DNA of 37,601 bases, taken from an uncultured Bacteroidia bacterium. Lineage in GTDB: Bacteria; Bacteroidota; Bacteroidia; Bacteroidales; UBA932. The notes under the pieces are model-generated. The model was not told the DNA's origin, did no database searches, and was given only the letters and a program-made list of their open reading frames with translations. This document shows, in pieces, positions 16,178 to 25,700 of the stretch; the stretch's first letter is position 1; each line of letters starts with the position of its first letter. The position numbers and the translations under genes were made by a program. Location of the stretch: contig CACZWF010000039.1 in assembly GCA_902784785.1 (NCBI GenBank), forward strand, positions 1 to 37,601, written 5' to 3'.

Positions 16178-17824
16178 ATGGAAGAAGAAAAAAATCCTAT
16201 TCCCGAAGAGATTGCTTCGGATGTAACGCAAGGCTTGGAGGAGGCCGAAACTCCCCAGATCAATTATGCGCAGATGACGCTCTCTGAACTGGTTTCTTTG
16301 TTTGAGGAACTGGCCAAGGCAGAGGATAGAATGCAGCGTCACAAAGAGGCGGAAGCGATTAAAACAGCATTCTATCGCAAACTTGCCAAAGAAAAGGAAG
16401 CGGCCGGTTATGGTTCCCAGGTGGATGAACCGGGCCGTTACGAAGAGGAAGTTTTCGAGAATGAGCAGCAGGATGCACCCGCCGAGGAGGCTTCCCAGGA
16501 AGCGGAATCCGCCAATCCCTTCGATATCATCGAACAGGGCTTCAAGGTCTATTATACGTCCTACAAGCGCGAAAGAGCCGAATATAATCGTAAAATTGAA
16601 GCGGAGCGCGAGGAGAACCTCGCCAAGAAAGAAGCCATCATCGCCGAACTGAAGGCTTTGGTGGAGAAGGAAGAAGATGTCAATGTCTCTTTCCCCGAAT
16701 TTCGTCAGATTCAGGACAAGTGGAAGGGGATTGGCCCCGTTCCCGCCTCCCAGGCCCGCAATATCAATGACACCTATCATCTGTATGTAGAGAAATTCTA
16801 CGACCGCGTCAGCATTGACCGCGAATTGCGCGATCTGGATTTCAAGAAGAACTTGGAAGCCAAAGAGCAGTTCTGCGCACAAGCCGAAGCGCTGGCAGAA
16901 AAAGAAGATATTGTCGATGCTTTCCAGCAGCTCCAGAAACTCCACGAACAGTGGAAGGAGTACGGCCCGGTAGCCAAGGAGTTCCGTGAGTCGATCTGGG
17001 AGCGCTTCAAGTCGGCTACGCTCGTTATCAACAAGAAGTACCAGGCTTTTTACGAGGACAGGAAAGCAGCTCTTGAGGCCAATCTGGCTGCGAAAACGGC
17101 TTTGTGCGAGCAGGTGGAAGCCTGGGCGGCCAAAGAGGATTTGGACCGCGAGGGTTGGAATGCCGGGGCCAAGGCCATTGAGGAAATTCAGAAGGCCTGG
17201 AAGGAAATCGGACATGCCGGGAAAAAGGACAATCAGAAAATCTATGACCGTTTCCGGGCGGCCTGCGATAAATTCTTTACCGCCAAGAAAGCGTTTTACG
17301 GAGCGGTTAAAGAGGATATGAACGAAAATGTCGAGAAGAAGGTCAAGTTGTGCGAAGAGGCCGAGAGTCTGGCCGCATCCACCGATTGGGCCGCTACGAC
17401 AGACCGCCTGATAGCCCTTCAGAAAGATTGGAAAGAAATCGGTCCGGTTCCTCGCAAGAAATCCGAAGTGCTCTGGAAACGTTTCCGGGCTGCCTGCGAC
17501 GCTTTCTTTACGGCCAAGGCCGAAGCGATGAAAGAGCGCAAAGCTGCGGCCCGCGCGGCTGCTTCCGAACGGAAGGGCAAGGTCCGGGGCAATGAGGGCC
17601 CGCGTCGCGAACGGGGCGGAAAGTCCGCGTTGGACCAGTTGATGGACACCTATCGTCGCAAGAAACAGGAGCTGGCCGTGGCCGAAAACAATATCGGATT
17701 CTTCCGCAATGCCGGTCCTTTGTTGGCACAGATGGAGGCCCAGTTGGAGGCTGACCGTGCCGAACTGGCCTGCTTGGAAGAACAGATTCGTCAAAAACAG
17801 CAGAAGGAGCAGAACAATGGATAA
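16178..17824 (+). CDS. DUF349 domain protein
   Basis: A 548-residue, highly charged, alpha-helical protein made of repeated DUF349 units of ~70 residues. The recurring phrase is WKEIGPV or WKGIGPV (near residues 185, 270, 345 and 425), followed by RFRAACD or similar and FF/FY positions. The N-terminal ~60 residues are acidic and low in complexity. The role is not firmly known; DUF349 proteins are cytosolic and occur throughout Bacteroidota, often next to yidC and envelope biogenesis genes. The last codons overlap the yidC start by 8 bp, so it is cotranscribed and coupled with yidC. Confidence 0.9.
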   Translation: MEEEKNPIPEEIASDVTQGLEEAETPQINYAQMTLSELVSLFEELAKAEDRMQRHKEAEAIKTAFYRKLAKEKEAAGYGSQVDEPGRYEEEVFENEQQDAPAEEASQEAESANPFDIIEQGFKVYYTSYKRERAEYNRKIEAEREENLAKKEAIIAELKALVEKEEDVNVSFPEFRQIQDKWKGIGPVPASQARNINDTYHLYVEKFYDRVSIDRELRDLDFKKNLEAKEQFCAQAEALAEKEDIVDAFQQLQKLHEQWKEYGPVAKEFRESIWERFKSATLVINKKYQAFYEDRKAALEANLAAKTALCEQVEAWAAKEDLDREGWNAGAKAIEEIQKAWKEIGHAGKKDNQKIYDRFRAACDKFFTAKKAFYGAVKEDMNENVEKKVKLCEEAESLAASTDWAATTDRLIALQKDWKEIGPVPRKKSEVLWKRFRAACDAFFTAKAEAMKERKAAARAAASERKGKVRGNEGPRRERGGKSALDQLMDTYRRKKQELAVAENNIGFFRNAGPLLAQMEAQLEADRAELACLEEQIRQKQQKEQNNG

Positions 17825-19679
17825 GAATTCAGTTATCGGATTTGTCCTCATCGGACTGATTATGGTGGGATTCACCTTTTATCAGTCCAAGCAAGCCAAG
17901 GAGGCGATGGAAGTTCAGCGTCAGTTGGACTCCGCGGCCGCCGTGCAGGCCTTGATTAAGCAAAAATCGGATTCTGTCCGTCAGGCTGAGTTGGCGCAGC
18001 AAGTTGCCACGCAGATCGTCAGCATGAAAGAGGAGAAAAAATCTGTCACTCCTACCTATCAGGATGCGTCGTTGGAGCGTGCCAGCAAGTTGGAGGGGCA
18101 GTTGATTACCTTGTCTAACGATAAGTTGGAGTTTGTTGTCAATACGAAAGGCGCCCAGCCATACAGCGTTCTGGTTAAAGATTATGTGACTTATGATTCG
18201 ACGGCGCTTTACTTGGTGCAGCCGAACAAGGCCCAGCTGGGTATCAGTGTTTATACGGGCGAGACCATCAATACCAAAGACTTTGTGTTCGAGGTGGTGG
18301 AACAGAGCGATTCGCTCTTGCGTCTTCGTCTGCCGTTCTCGGACGGGGGGTACATCGAGCAGCGTTACCTGCTCACGATGGGGAGTTATATGGTGAGCGA
18401 CACCCTCTCCTTCGTTGGCATGGAGGGGCTTATTCCCCGCAAAGTCAATAATTTCGACATCGAATGGACCAACGTCATCCCTCGTTTGGAAAAAGGCTAC
18501 AAGAACGAGAAACAATACAGCAAAGGCGCCTATTGGTTTGAAGGCGAGAAGGGAATTGAGGAATTTGCGGAAGGAAAGGACGGCTCGAAGAAAATCGATG
18601 CCAAAGTCAAATGGATTGCCTTCCAGCAGCAGTTCTTCTCCAGTATCTTTACGGCCGGTGACAGCTTTGTTTCCGCGGAAGTCGGCGTCAACTATTGTGA
18701 CGAGAAAGACCCTGACCACAATCTGATGGCTTGCAAGATGCGTGTGAAACACGCCTATGACCACAACGATGCCGGCCGGGTGGATGTACCGTTGACGATG
18801 TATTTCGGTCCCGATGACTACAACCTGCTTCGCTCCTATGGTTTGAACTACGAGAAGTTGGTCCCGCTCGGTGGATGGATGGTGGGTTGGATCAGCCGTT
18901 TCATCATCATCCCCATCTTCCACTTCCTGGGCTCGTTCATTTCCAATTTCGGTATCATCATCCTGTTGATGACGATTTTGCTGAAATTGGTCATCAGCCC
19001 GCTGACTATCAAATCCTACACCTCTTCGGCCAAGATGTCCGCCATCAAACCGGAAGTGGACAAATTGAACGAGAAGTATCCCAAGCAGGAGGATGCGATG
19101 AAAAAGCAGCAGGCGATGATGGATTTGTACAAACGGGCGGGCATCAGTCCGATGGGCGGCTGTCTTCCTATGTTGCTGCAGTTCCCGATCCTGTGGGCGA
19201 TGTTCCGCTTCTTCCCGGCTTCCATCGAGTTGCGTCAGCAGCGCTTCTTGTGGGCGGAAGATTTGAGTACCTACGATTCCATTCTTGATTTCAACTTCAA
19301 TATTCCGCTTTACGGCGACCATATTTCCTTGTTTGCCTTGTTGATGGCCGTCACGATGTTCTTCTATTCGAAGATGACTTCTTCCCAGATGTCCACGGAC
19401 CCGAATATGAAGGGGATGAAGTTTATGACCGTGTGGATGATGCCCATCATGATGTTGTTCATCTGTAACAACCTCTCATCCGGTCTGAGCTACTATTATT
19501 TCATCAGCAACTTGCTGACGATGCTCCAGACTTGGGTCATCAAGAAATGGGTGGTCAAACCGGAGGATATCCGCAAGAAGATTGAGGAGTCCTACAAGAA
19601 ACCCATTGTGAAGTCGAAATGGGAGCAGCGTTTGGAAGAGGCTCGCAAGATGCAGCAGGCGCAGGCCAAAAGGCGTTAA
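17817..19679 (+). CDS. yidC: Membrane protein insertase YidC
   Basis: A 620-residue insertase of the inner membrane that inserts membrane proteins alone or with SecYEG. It has an N-terminal helix (SVIGFVLIGLIMVGFTFY), a large periplasmic domain (about residues 60-350), then the conserved five-helix core: IILLMTILLKLVISPLTIKSYTS, the MKKQQAMMDLYK coiled hairpin, GISPMGGCLPMLLQFPIL, and two late helices before a basic tail. The position of E. coli Arg366 in the hydrophilic groove appears to hold lysine here (LLKLVISPLT). The ATG at 17817 lies inside the last codons of DUF349; the longer frame from 17709 is rejected because the signal-anchor begins here. Confidence 0.97.
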   Translation: MDKNSVIGFVLIGLIMVGFTFYQSKQAKEAMEVQRQLDSAAAVQALIKQKSDSVRQAELAQQVATQIVSMKEEKKSVTPTYQDASLERASKLEGQLITLSNDKLEFVVNTKGAQPYSVLVKDYVTYDSTALYLVQPNKAQLGISVYTGETINTKDFVFEVVEQSDSLLRLRLPFSDGGYIEQRYLLTMGSYMVSDTLSFVGMEGLIPRKVNNFDIEWTNVIPRLEKGYKNEKQYSKGAYWFEGEKGIEEFAEGKDGSKKIDAKVKWIAFQQQFFSSIFTAGDSFVSAEVGVNYCDEKDPDHNLMACKMRVKHAYDHNDAGRVDVPLTMYFGPDDYNLLRSYGLNYEKLVPLGGWMVGWISRFIIIPIFHFLGSFISNFGIIILLMTILLKLVISPLTIKSYTSSAKMSAIKPEVDKLNEKYPKQEDAMKKQQAMMDLYKRAGISPMGGCLPMLLQFPILWAMFRFFPASIELRQQRFLWAEDLSTYDSILDFNFNIPLYGDHISLFALLMAVTMFFYSKMTSSQMSTDPNMKGMKFMTVWMMPIMMLFICNNLSSGLSYYYFISNLLTMLQTWVIKKWVVKPEDIRKKIEESYKKPIVKSKWEQRLEEARKMQQAQAKRR

Positions 19680-19682
19680 ATC

Positions 19683-20351
19683 ATGATTGCTGAAAATCTA
19701 CAGAAGATACTATCGCAACTGCCACCTCAGGTCACTTTGGTGGCAGTTTCCAAATTCCATCCGTCCGATGCGATTCGCGAGGCCTGGGCGGCGGGGCAGC
19801 GGATTTTTGCCGAGAGCCGTCCGCAGGAACTGTTCGCCAAGCAGGAGGAGTTGAAGGATTGTGCGGGACTGGAGTGGCATTTTATCGGACATTTGCAGAC
19901 CAACAAGTTGAAAATGGTCCTGCCCTATGTGTCGCTGGTGCAGTCGGTGGACAGCCAGCATCTGCTGGATGCCATAGAGAAATGGGCGGCAGCAGCCGGT
20001 CAGAAGGTGAGCGTGCTGTTGGAGATGCACGTGGCGCTGGAGGAGAGCAAGCAGGGATTCTATGAAGAAGAAATCCTGGAATTGCTGCTACGGGCGACAG
20101 GGGACGGCGCGTATTCGCACATCCGTTTTTGCGGATTGATGGGGATGGCGACCAATACCGATGATGCAGAACAAGTCCGCGCAGATTTCACGCGCGTGCG
20201 TTCCTATATGGATTATCTCCAGGATCTGTTCCCAGAACTCACCGAGTTCAAAATCCTTTCTCTCGGCATGTCCGCCGATTTTCCCATCGCCGTTGAGTGC
20301 GGCTCCACGATGGTCCGCATCGGCAGTGCTATCTTCGGGGAGCGAGGATAG
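19683..20351 (+). CDS. YggS/PROSC-family PLP-binding protein
   Basis: A 222-residue protein of the pyridoxal-phosphate homeostasis family. The PLP lysine is in VAVSKFHP (residue 24). Downstream motifs are GQRIFAESRPQEL, WHFIGHLQTNK and LSLGMSADFPIAVECGSTMVRIG, which bind the phosphate. The family fold is that of the alanine racemase barrel, and the protein balances intracellular PLP. It starts three bases after yidC. The stop TAG (20349-20351) is inside the left arm of the 132-bp palindromic element. Confidence 0.95.
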   Translation: MIAENLQKILSQLPPQVTLVAVSKFHPSDAIREAWAAGQRIFAESRPQELFAKQEELKDCAGLEWHFIGHLQTNKLKMVLPYVSLVQSVDSQHLLDAIEKWAAAAGQKVSVLLEMHVALEESKQGFYEEEILELLLRATGDGAYSHIRFCGLMGMATNTDDAEQVRADFTRVRSYMDYLQDLFPELTEFKILSLGMSADFPIAVECGSTMVRIGSAIFGERG

Positions 20352-20481
20352 AAAGCATTTGCTTTCGGAGAGGGTGAGATCGCAAAAAGGCCCTCCCGCT
20401 TCGCGGGCACCCTCCCCGTCTGCCGGGGACGCAGACTTTTTGCTTTTCTCTCACTCCTCTCCTTGCCGCTAAATGCTTTCT
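20350..20481. repeat. 132-bp imperfect palindromic element
   Basis: AGAAAGCATTT at 20350-20360 pairs with AAATGCTTTCT at 20471-20481, and GCAAAAAG at 20382-20389 with CTTTTTGC at 20436-20443; between these, GGAGAGG (20367-20373) faces CCTCTCC (20456-20462). Two GC hairpins lie at the centre: CCCGCTTCGCGGG (20395-20407) and CCCCGTCTGCCGGGG (20414-20428). It directly follows yggS and could act as a terminator or be a small mobile palindrome. The RNase P RNA promoter begins right after it. Confidence 0.7.
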
Positions 20482-20499
20482 TATTTGATAAAAAAATCA

Positions 20500-20507
20500 T
20501 ATCTTTG
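20500..20507 (+). promoter_or_regulatory. -7 box of rnpB
   Basis: TATCTTTG, eight bases before the first base of helix P1 of RNase P RNA. The -33 region is weak. Confidence 0.7.
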
Positions 20508-20514
20508 CGTGATT

Positions 20515-20845
20515 AAACAAAGCTGGGATGTCTTGTCGCTCTTTTCTTCGGAAAGGAGAGGAAAGTCCGGACAGGGTAGGACACCCCGCTGTGGAAAGCA
20601 CAGACAGGAGTAATCTTGTGCGGGTCGTAACAGAGAACAACCGCCATTATGGTAAGGGTGAAAACGTGAGGTAAGAGCTCACGGTCGGCGTCAGTGATGG
20701 CGTCGGGGTACGATGCCGGGGCCTGCAAGACCAAATATATCGGTGATAAGAGGGTGGTCCGCCCGATGCCGAGGGGTAGGTTGCGTAGATAAATGACAGG
20801 ATTAAAAACAGAAACCGGCTTACGGTCCCAACTTTGTTTTTTTTA
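20515..20845 (+). ncRNA. rnpB: RNase P RNA (class A)
   Basis: The conserved core words of bacterial RNase P RNA are all present and in order: GAGGAAAGTCCGGAC, CAGACAGGAGTAA-type region, AGGGTGAAAA, GAGCTCACGG, and the 3' end ATAAATGACA ... AAACCGGCTTACGG. The 5' end AAACAAAG (20515-20522) pairs with CTTTGTTT (20832-20839) and GGGA with TCCC to form helix P1, and a run of T (20837-20844) after it makes P1 double as an intrinsic terminator. This RNA is the catalytic subunit that matures the 5' end of tRNAs, with RnpA protein encoded elsewhere. Length is about 330 nt. Confidence 0.95.
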
Positions 20846-20874
20846 TATAGAAATTCCGGCCCGGCCGACGAAGT

Positions 20875-21990
20875 ATGACAACTGCTGCTGAACAAGAATT
20901 TTCGCGTCTGGAACTCGACTTGAACCACTGTCGGGCCAACTATCAATATTTCCGTTCCAAACTCCGTCCGGAGACCAAACTGCTGGTATTGGTCAAGGCC
21001 AACGCCTATGGGCACGGTGCCGTGGAATTTGCAGCGATGATGCGTGATCTGGGCGCTGATTATATGGCCGTCGCCTATGCTGTCGAAGGCATCGAACTGC
21101 GCAAAGGGGGGATTATGAGCCCTATGATGGTCCTGACTACCGGCAGCGACTTCTTTCCGGAAATCATCGACTATAATCTGGAGCCCGGCATTCCCAATCT
21201 TTCCACCCTCAAAGCCTTGTGTGGGGTGTTGAGAGCCAAGGGCAAGAAGAATTATCCCATCCATATCAAATTGGACACGGGCATGCACCGTCTGGGCTTT
21301 GTCCCCTCTGAGATTCCGGAGCTGATTGACTTCCTGAAGAACACCAGCCGGGTGAAGGTGGCGAGCATTTATTCTCATCTGGCAGCCGCCGATGAGCCCC
21401 AGCACGACGCCTTTACCTTATCGCAGATCGAGTTGTTCCGTCAGGGAGCGGAGTCTATCAGCCAGGCCATCGCTTACAAGCCAATGTGGCATATCCTGAA
21501 CTCTGCCGGCATCGAGCGCTTTACCCAATATCAATTCGATATGGTGCGTCTGGGCATCGGCATCTATGGCGTGAGCGCCGTCCCGGGCGTCCGTCTGGCA
21601 CCTGTCGCTTCTTTCAAGTGCAAGGTCCTTCAAATCAAAACTCTTCGCCCGGAAGATGGAACGGTAGGCTATGGACGTCACGGTGCCATCCCATCTGAAG
21701 GAATGACGATTGCGACGATTCCTGTCGGTTATGCGGATGGGCTCGACCGTCACCTGAGTTGTGGAAGAGCGCGTTTCCTGCTTAACGGTCATCTGGTCCC
21801 GACCGTCGGCAATATCTGCATGGATATGTGTATGCTGGATGTGACCGGCGTTCCCGCCTCCGTAGGCGACACCGTCACCATTTTCGGCGAAGAACCCCGC
21901 GTTGAAGACCTTGCCGAAACCCTGGGTACCATTCCTTACGAAATCCTCACTTCCGTACCTCGCCGCATCCGCCGCGTGGTCGTGAAGTAG
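20875..21990 (+). CDS. alr: Alanine racemase
   Basis: A 371-residue PLP enzyme that makes D-alanine for peptidoglycan. The PLP lysine is in LVKANAYGHG (Lys41), the second catalytic base in VGYADGL (Tyr286), and other family motifs are KLDTGMHRLGF, HILNSAGIERF, MVRLGIGIYG and NICMDMCMLDV. It is a free racemase, not the MurF-Alr fusion found in some Bacteroidota. It begins 30 bases after the rnpB T-run. It converges on the DPM1-like gene. Confidence 0.97.
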   Translation: MTTAAEQEFSRLELDLNHCRANYQYFRSKLRPETKLLVLVKANAYGHGAVEFAAMMRDLGADYMAVAYAVEGIELRKGGIMSPMMVLTTGSDFFPEIIDYNLEPGIPNLSTLKALCGVLRAKGKKNYPIHIKLDTGMHRLGFVPSEIPELIDFLKNTSRVKVASIYSHLAAADEPQHDAFTLSQIELFRQGAESISQAIAYKPMWHILNSAGIERFTQYQFDMVRLGIGIYGVSAVPGVRLAPVASFKCKVLQIKTLRPEDGTVGYGRHGAIPSEGMTIATIPVGYADGLDRHLSCGRARFLLNGHLVPTVGNICMDMCMLDVTGVPASVGDTVTIFGEEPRVEDLAETLGTIPYEILTSVPRRIRRVVVK

Positions 21991-22018
21991 GGCTTCGTTG
22001 CTATGCTTTCTATCGGAT

Positions 22019-22750
22019 TTAGCGGGAGGCTTTTGCCCTGATTTTGCGGAATCTCAGGGCGAGCACGCCCCAGAAGGCTTCGCCGAAGATGCTGCCAGAC
22101 ATTTTGGAAGATCCTTCTTTGCGATCGACGAAGATGATGGGAACTTCTTTAAGTTCGAAGCCCAGCTTGATGGCGCTATACTTCATTTCAATCTGGAAGC
22201 CGTAACCTTTCATCTTGACCCTTCTCAAAGCCAGGGTTTCCAGCACGCTTCGACTGTAGCAGACAAAGCCCGATGTGCAGTCGAACACACGCACATTCAG
22301 AACCTTGCGCACGAAGACCGAAGCGAAATAACTGATGAGTACGCGGCCGATGGGCCAGTTGATGACACTGATGCCGTTGCAGTAGCGGGAGCCGACGGCC
22401 AGGTCCGCCCCGTCTTCCGTACAGGCGGAAAGCAGGCGGGCGAGGTCTTCGGGATTGTGGGAGAAGTCCGCGTCCATTTCGAAGATATAATCGAAACCAT
22501 GTGCCAGACTCCATTCGAATCCTTGCAGATAGGCTGTGCCCAATCCGAGTTTGCCACTGCGCTCCATCAGAAACAGCCGCTCAGGAAACTCGGTTTGCAG
22601 GCCTTTGACAATGGCTCCTGTTCCGTCCGGAGAGCCGTCGTCAACGACCAGAATGCTGAAATCATCGTACAAGGAAAACACCTTGCGAATCATTTTCTCG
22701 ATGTTTTCCTTCTCGTTGTAAGTGGGGATGATGACGACGCTGCGGCTCAT
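22019..22750 (-). CDS. Polyprenol monophosphomannose synthase-like glycosyltransferase (GT2)
   Basis: A 243-residue GT2 enzyme of the DPM1 type that should transfer a sugar, probably mannose, from a nucleotide sugar to polyprenyl phosphate at the cytoplasmic face of the membrane. Visible motifs are IIPTYNEKENIE, VVDDGSPDGT, the metal motif EMDADFSHNPED and GSRYCNG; the C-terminal KEGSSKMSGSI is typical. There are no strong membrane helices, so this is the short soluble form. Its start codon overlaps the stop of the Tricorn-like gene (ATGA), so it is translationally coupled to it; both are on the minus strand. Confidence 0.93.
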   Translation of the reverse strand: MSRSVVIIPTYNEKENIEKMIRKVFSLYDDFSILVVDDGSPDGTGAIVKGLQTEFPERLFLMERSGKLGLGTAYLQGFEWSLAHGFDYIFEMDADFSHNPEDLARLLSACTEDGADLAVGSRYCNGISVINWPIGRVLISYFASVFVRKVLNVRVFDCTSGFVCYSRSVLETLALRRVKMKGYGFQIEMKYSAIKLGFELKEVPIIFVDRKEGSSKMSGSIFGEAFWGVLALRFRKIRAKASR

Positions 22751-25700
22751 TGTTGGATGCTCATCAAATGTTCAACGGCTTTTTCCAATTGTTTGTCTTC
22801 GCCCCGGAGCAGGCTGGCCGGGTCGTTCTCCACCCGGATGTCCGGATCGATCTGGTAATTCTCCAGCACTTTGTTCTCCTTCAGACCGATGGCGGTGACT
22901 TGCGGAATGCCGAAGACCAGGCTCTCATCCACCTGCGTTTCCCACCACACAGCGGTACCCGTTCCCGGAACCGGCATACCGATCAGTTTGCCGATGCCCA
23001 TCGTGCGATATACATAGGGGAACATGGAAGCGTCGGAATAATTGCCTTCGCTCATCAGGACGCAGGAGGGTTTGGTCCAGCGGTTATAGGGCTCTTTGCC
23101 GATATATTGGCCGCGGGGGGTGAAATGGATGTATTCTTTGCCGCTCAGGAAGGTGGCCAGGTCATCGTGGAGCCAGCCACCGCCATTGTAGCGGGTGTCC
23201 ACGATAAGGGCTTCGCAGTTCTTGTATTTGCCCAGCGCGCGGCTGTACACTTCACGGAAACTTTCGGATTTCATCTTGCGCACGTGTACATAACCGATTT
23301 TACCGCCGGAGAGTTTTTCGACTTGCTCTTCGTTGCGGCGCACCCAGCGTTTGTAGAACAATTCCCGTTCGTTGCTCATTGCGGTCAGATATACGTCTTC
23401 TGCCTTGCGACCTTTCTTGCTGACACTCACGGTGAGTTTCTTGTTGCCCATCGTGGTGAAGTGCTTGTACCAGCCTTCGCTGCGGCGGACCGGCGCTCCG
23501 TTGACGGCCGTGATGACATCGCCGGCCTGAATCTCATCGTCCGCCAGTTTCAAAGGGGAGTCGGGGAGAATCTCGGCGATTTTCAGTCCGTCGCCTTTCC
23601 AAGATTCGTCATAGATGACACCCAGCCATCCGAAACTGTACTTATTGTTATAGGAGTAGCGGGAGCCGGTGTGGGAGGCGTTGAGTTCACCCAGCATTTC
23701 AGACAACATATCGCTGAAGTCGAAGTTGTTGTTGATGTGGGGGAGGAAACGCTTGTAGTTCTCGTAGCAGTAGGGCCAGTTGACGCCGGTGAAATCCTTG
23801 TCGTAAAATTTTTCGGAAACCTGTTTCCAGATGTGCTCGAAAATGTACGCCCTTTCTTTGACCGTGTCGTACTCATACTGGCCTTTGAAACTGATGCTCT
23901 TCTTGGTGCCGGAGGCCACTTCGATGCGGTTGACTTTTCCGCTGCTGCCCAGAATGAAAATATATTTTTCATCGATGGTAGGGATGATTTCACCGCTGGT
24001 TCCGCTGTGTGCCACTTTGAGTTCTTTGGTCTTGGTGTTCAGCACATAGAGGTCGCGCGACTTGCCGGAGTTCATCACATAGTAAAGCTTTTTGCCGTCT
24101 TTGCTGAGATAATGGTCGCTGATGTTGCCCGAATAGGGGGTCAGGCGGACGGTGCGATCCTCCAAATATGTGAAGTCGGGTTCGTACTTCTTTTCGGCCT
24201 TGACAGAGTCTTGTTTTTCTTTCTTTTCGGCTTTCTTGTTGCCGTCCAGCAGGAATTTCTCTTCTTTTTCAAAATCTTCGCTGCGGATGAAATCATAATA
24301 GACTTTGGCGTCGAAGAACATCACATAGATGTCGCGTTCGGAGCCCCAGCTGCCGTGGCTGCGGTAGCCGGATCTGTCGCTGCGCCAGCTCATCGCCTTG
24401 CCACCCATCGCGAAACGGAAGCCGTCGTCGCTGTAGCCGCTTTGGGTAAGGTCGCGGATTTCCGCCTGCCAGTTGCAAAGGATGTATTTGCTGTCCGGGC
24501 TCCAGCAGAAGGCCTGGTCGCTGTCCACATAGGAATAGTTGACACCTTTGTGCAGACTCTTTTCTTTGCTTCCGTCCGTTTTCTTGATGACGAGTTCCGT
24601 GCGGTCGCGCAGGAAGGCCACCCATTTCCCGTTGGGGGAGACGACCGGCTGGAAACAGGTTTCGCCGGCTTTGGTGAAGCGTTCTTCCTTGAAGGTATTG
24701 GAGAAGGTGAAGTATTTGGCATCTTTGTCGGCGGGGCTACTCTTGAAGATGCTCCAGCAGCCTTCGCGTTCGGAAGCGTAGTACAGCGTCTTTCCGTCGG
24801 ATGAGAAACTCAGATCGCGTTCCTGATAAGGCGTATTGGTGACGCGGACAGTGCGGTCCAGATCGACGGTCGTCACATAGACATCACCCTGGCAGATGAC
24901 GGCCACTTCTTTGCCGTCGGGAGAAATGGCGAGGGATTCGGCACCGCTCTGAATCTGGGTGAGGCGGCTGGCGGCGTCACCGTTGTCGGCGGTGATGCTG
25001 ATGTTCACTTTAGCGGGTTGTCCACCCTCTTGGAGGGTGTAGAGTTCTCCGTTCCAACTGAAGCAGAGCGTACCGTTGTCTGCGATGGAGAGGTAACGGA
25101 CGGGGGCGTCCTTGAAGAAGGTGAGTTGCTTGGGCTGCGCATCCTGGCCGCAGGTGGCCTGATAGACATTGAGGGTGCCGTCTTTTTCGCTCAGATAGAA
25201 ATAATCTTTTCCGGAGGGGCCCCAGACGGGGTTGCGGTCCTCTCCGATGAAAGAACTTACGCAGGTGAAGGTCCCGTTGGCGTCGATGAACATCTTTCCT
25301 TCGCGCGCTTGCAAATCCTTCTTGCTGAGCTCGGCGGGTTCATAACGCCAGATGTCACGGGTGACGGAAGAGGTGTGGTGCTTGCGGAAAGGGTCTTCCA
25401 CACCTTTGATATCTTCATAAAGCACGACGCCTTCGCGGTTGACGCTGATGTTGCCCATCGGAAGGCTGGTCACACGCCAGGGAGTGACGCCGTCCAGGTT
25501 GGTGGCGTAGAGTTGGGGATAGCCGGGGAAGCCGCGCCAGGCCGTGTCCATACCCAGGTTGGCGTTGAACAGAATGGTCCCGTCGGCCAGAACGGCGAGG
25601 GGAGTCTCGGCGCCGGGATGGTTGGTAAGGCGTTGGACTTTTCCTCCTTGGGCGGAGGTGCGGTAGATGTCCTTGCTGCCTTCGCGATAGGAGACGAACA

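Noticed and set aside
16166..17875. 569-codon minus-strand frame rich in Leu and Phe
   Set aside because: It is the antisense of the charged DUF349 repeats, which explains the apparent membrane-like composition.
22750..24804. 684-codon plus-strand frame
   Set aside because: Antisense to the Tricorn-like gene; no recognisable domain.
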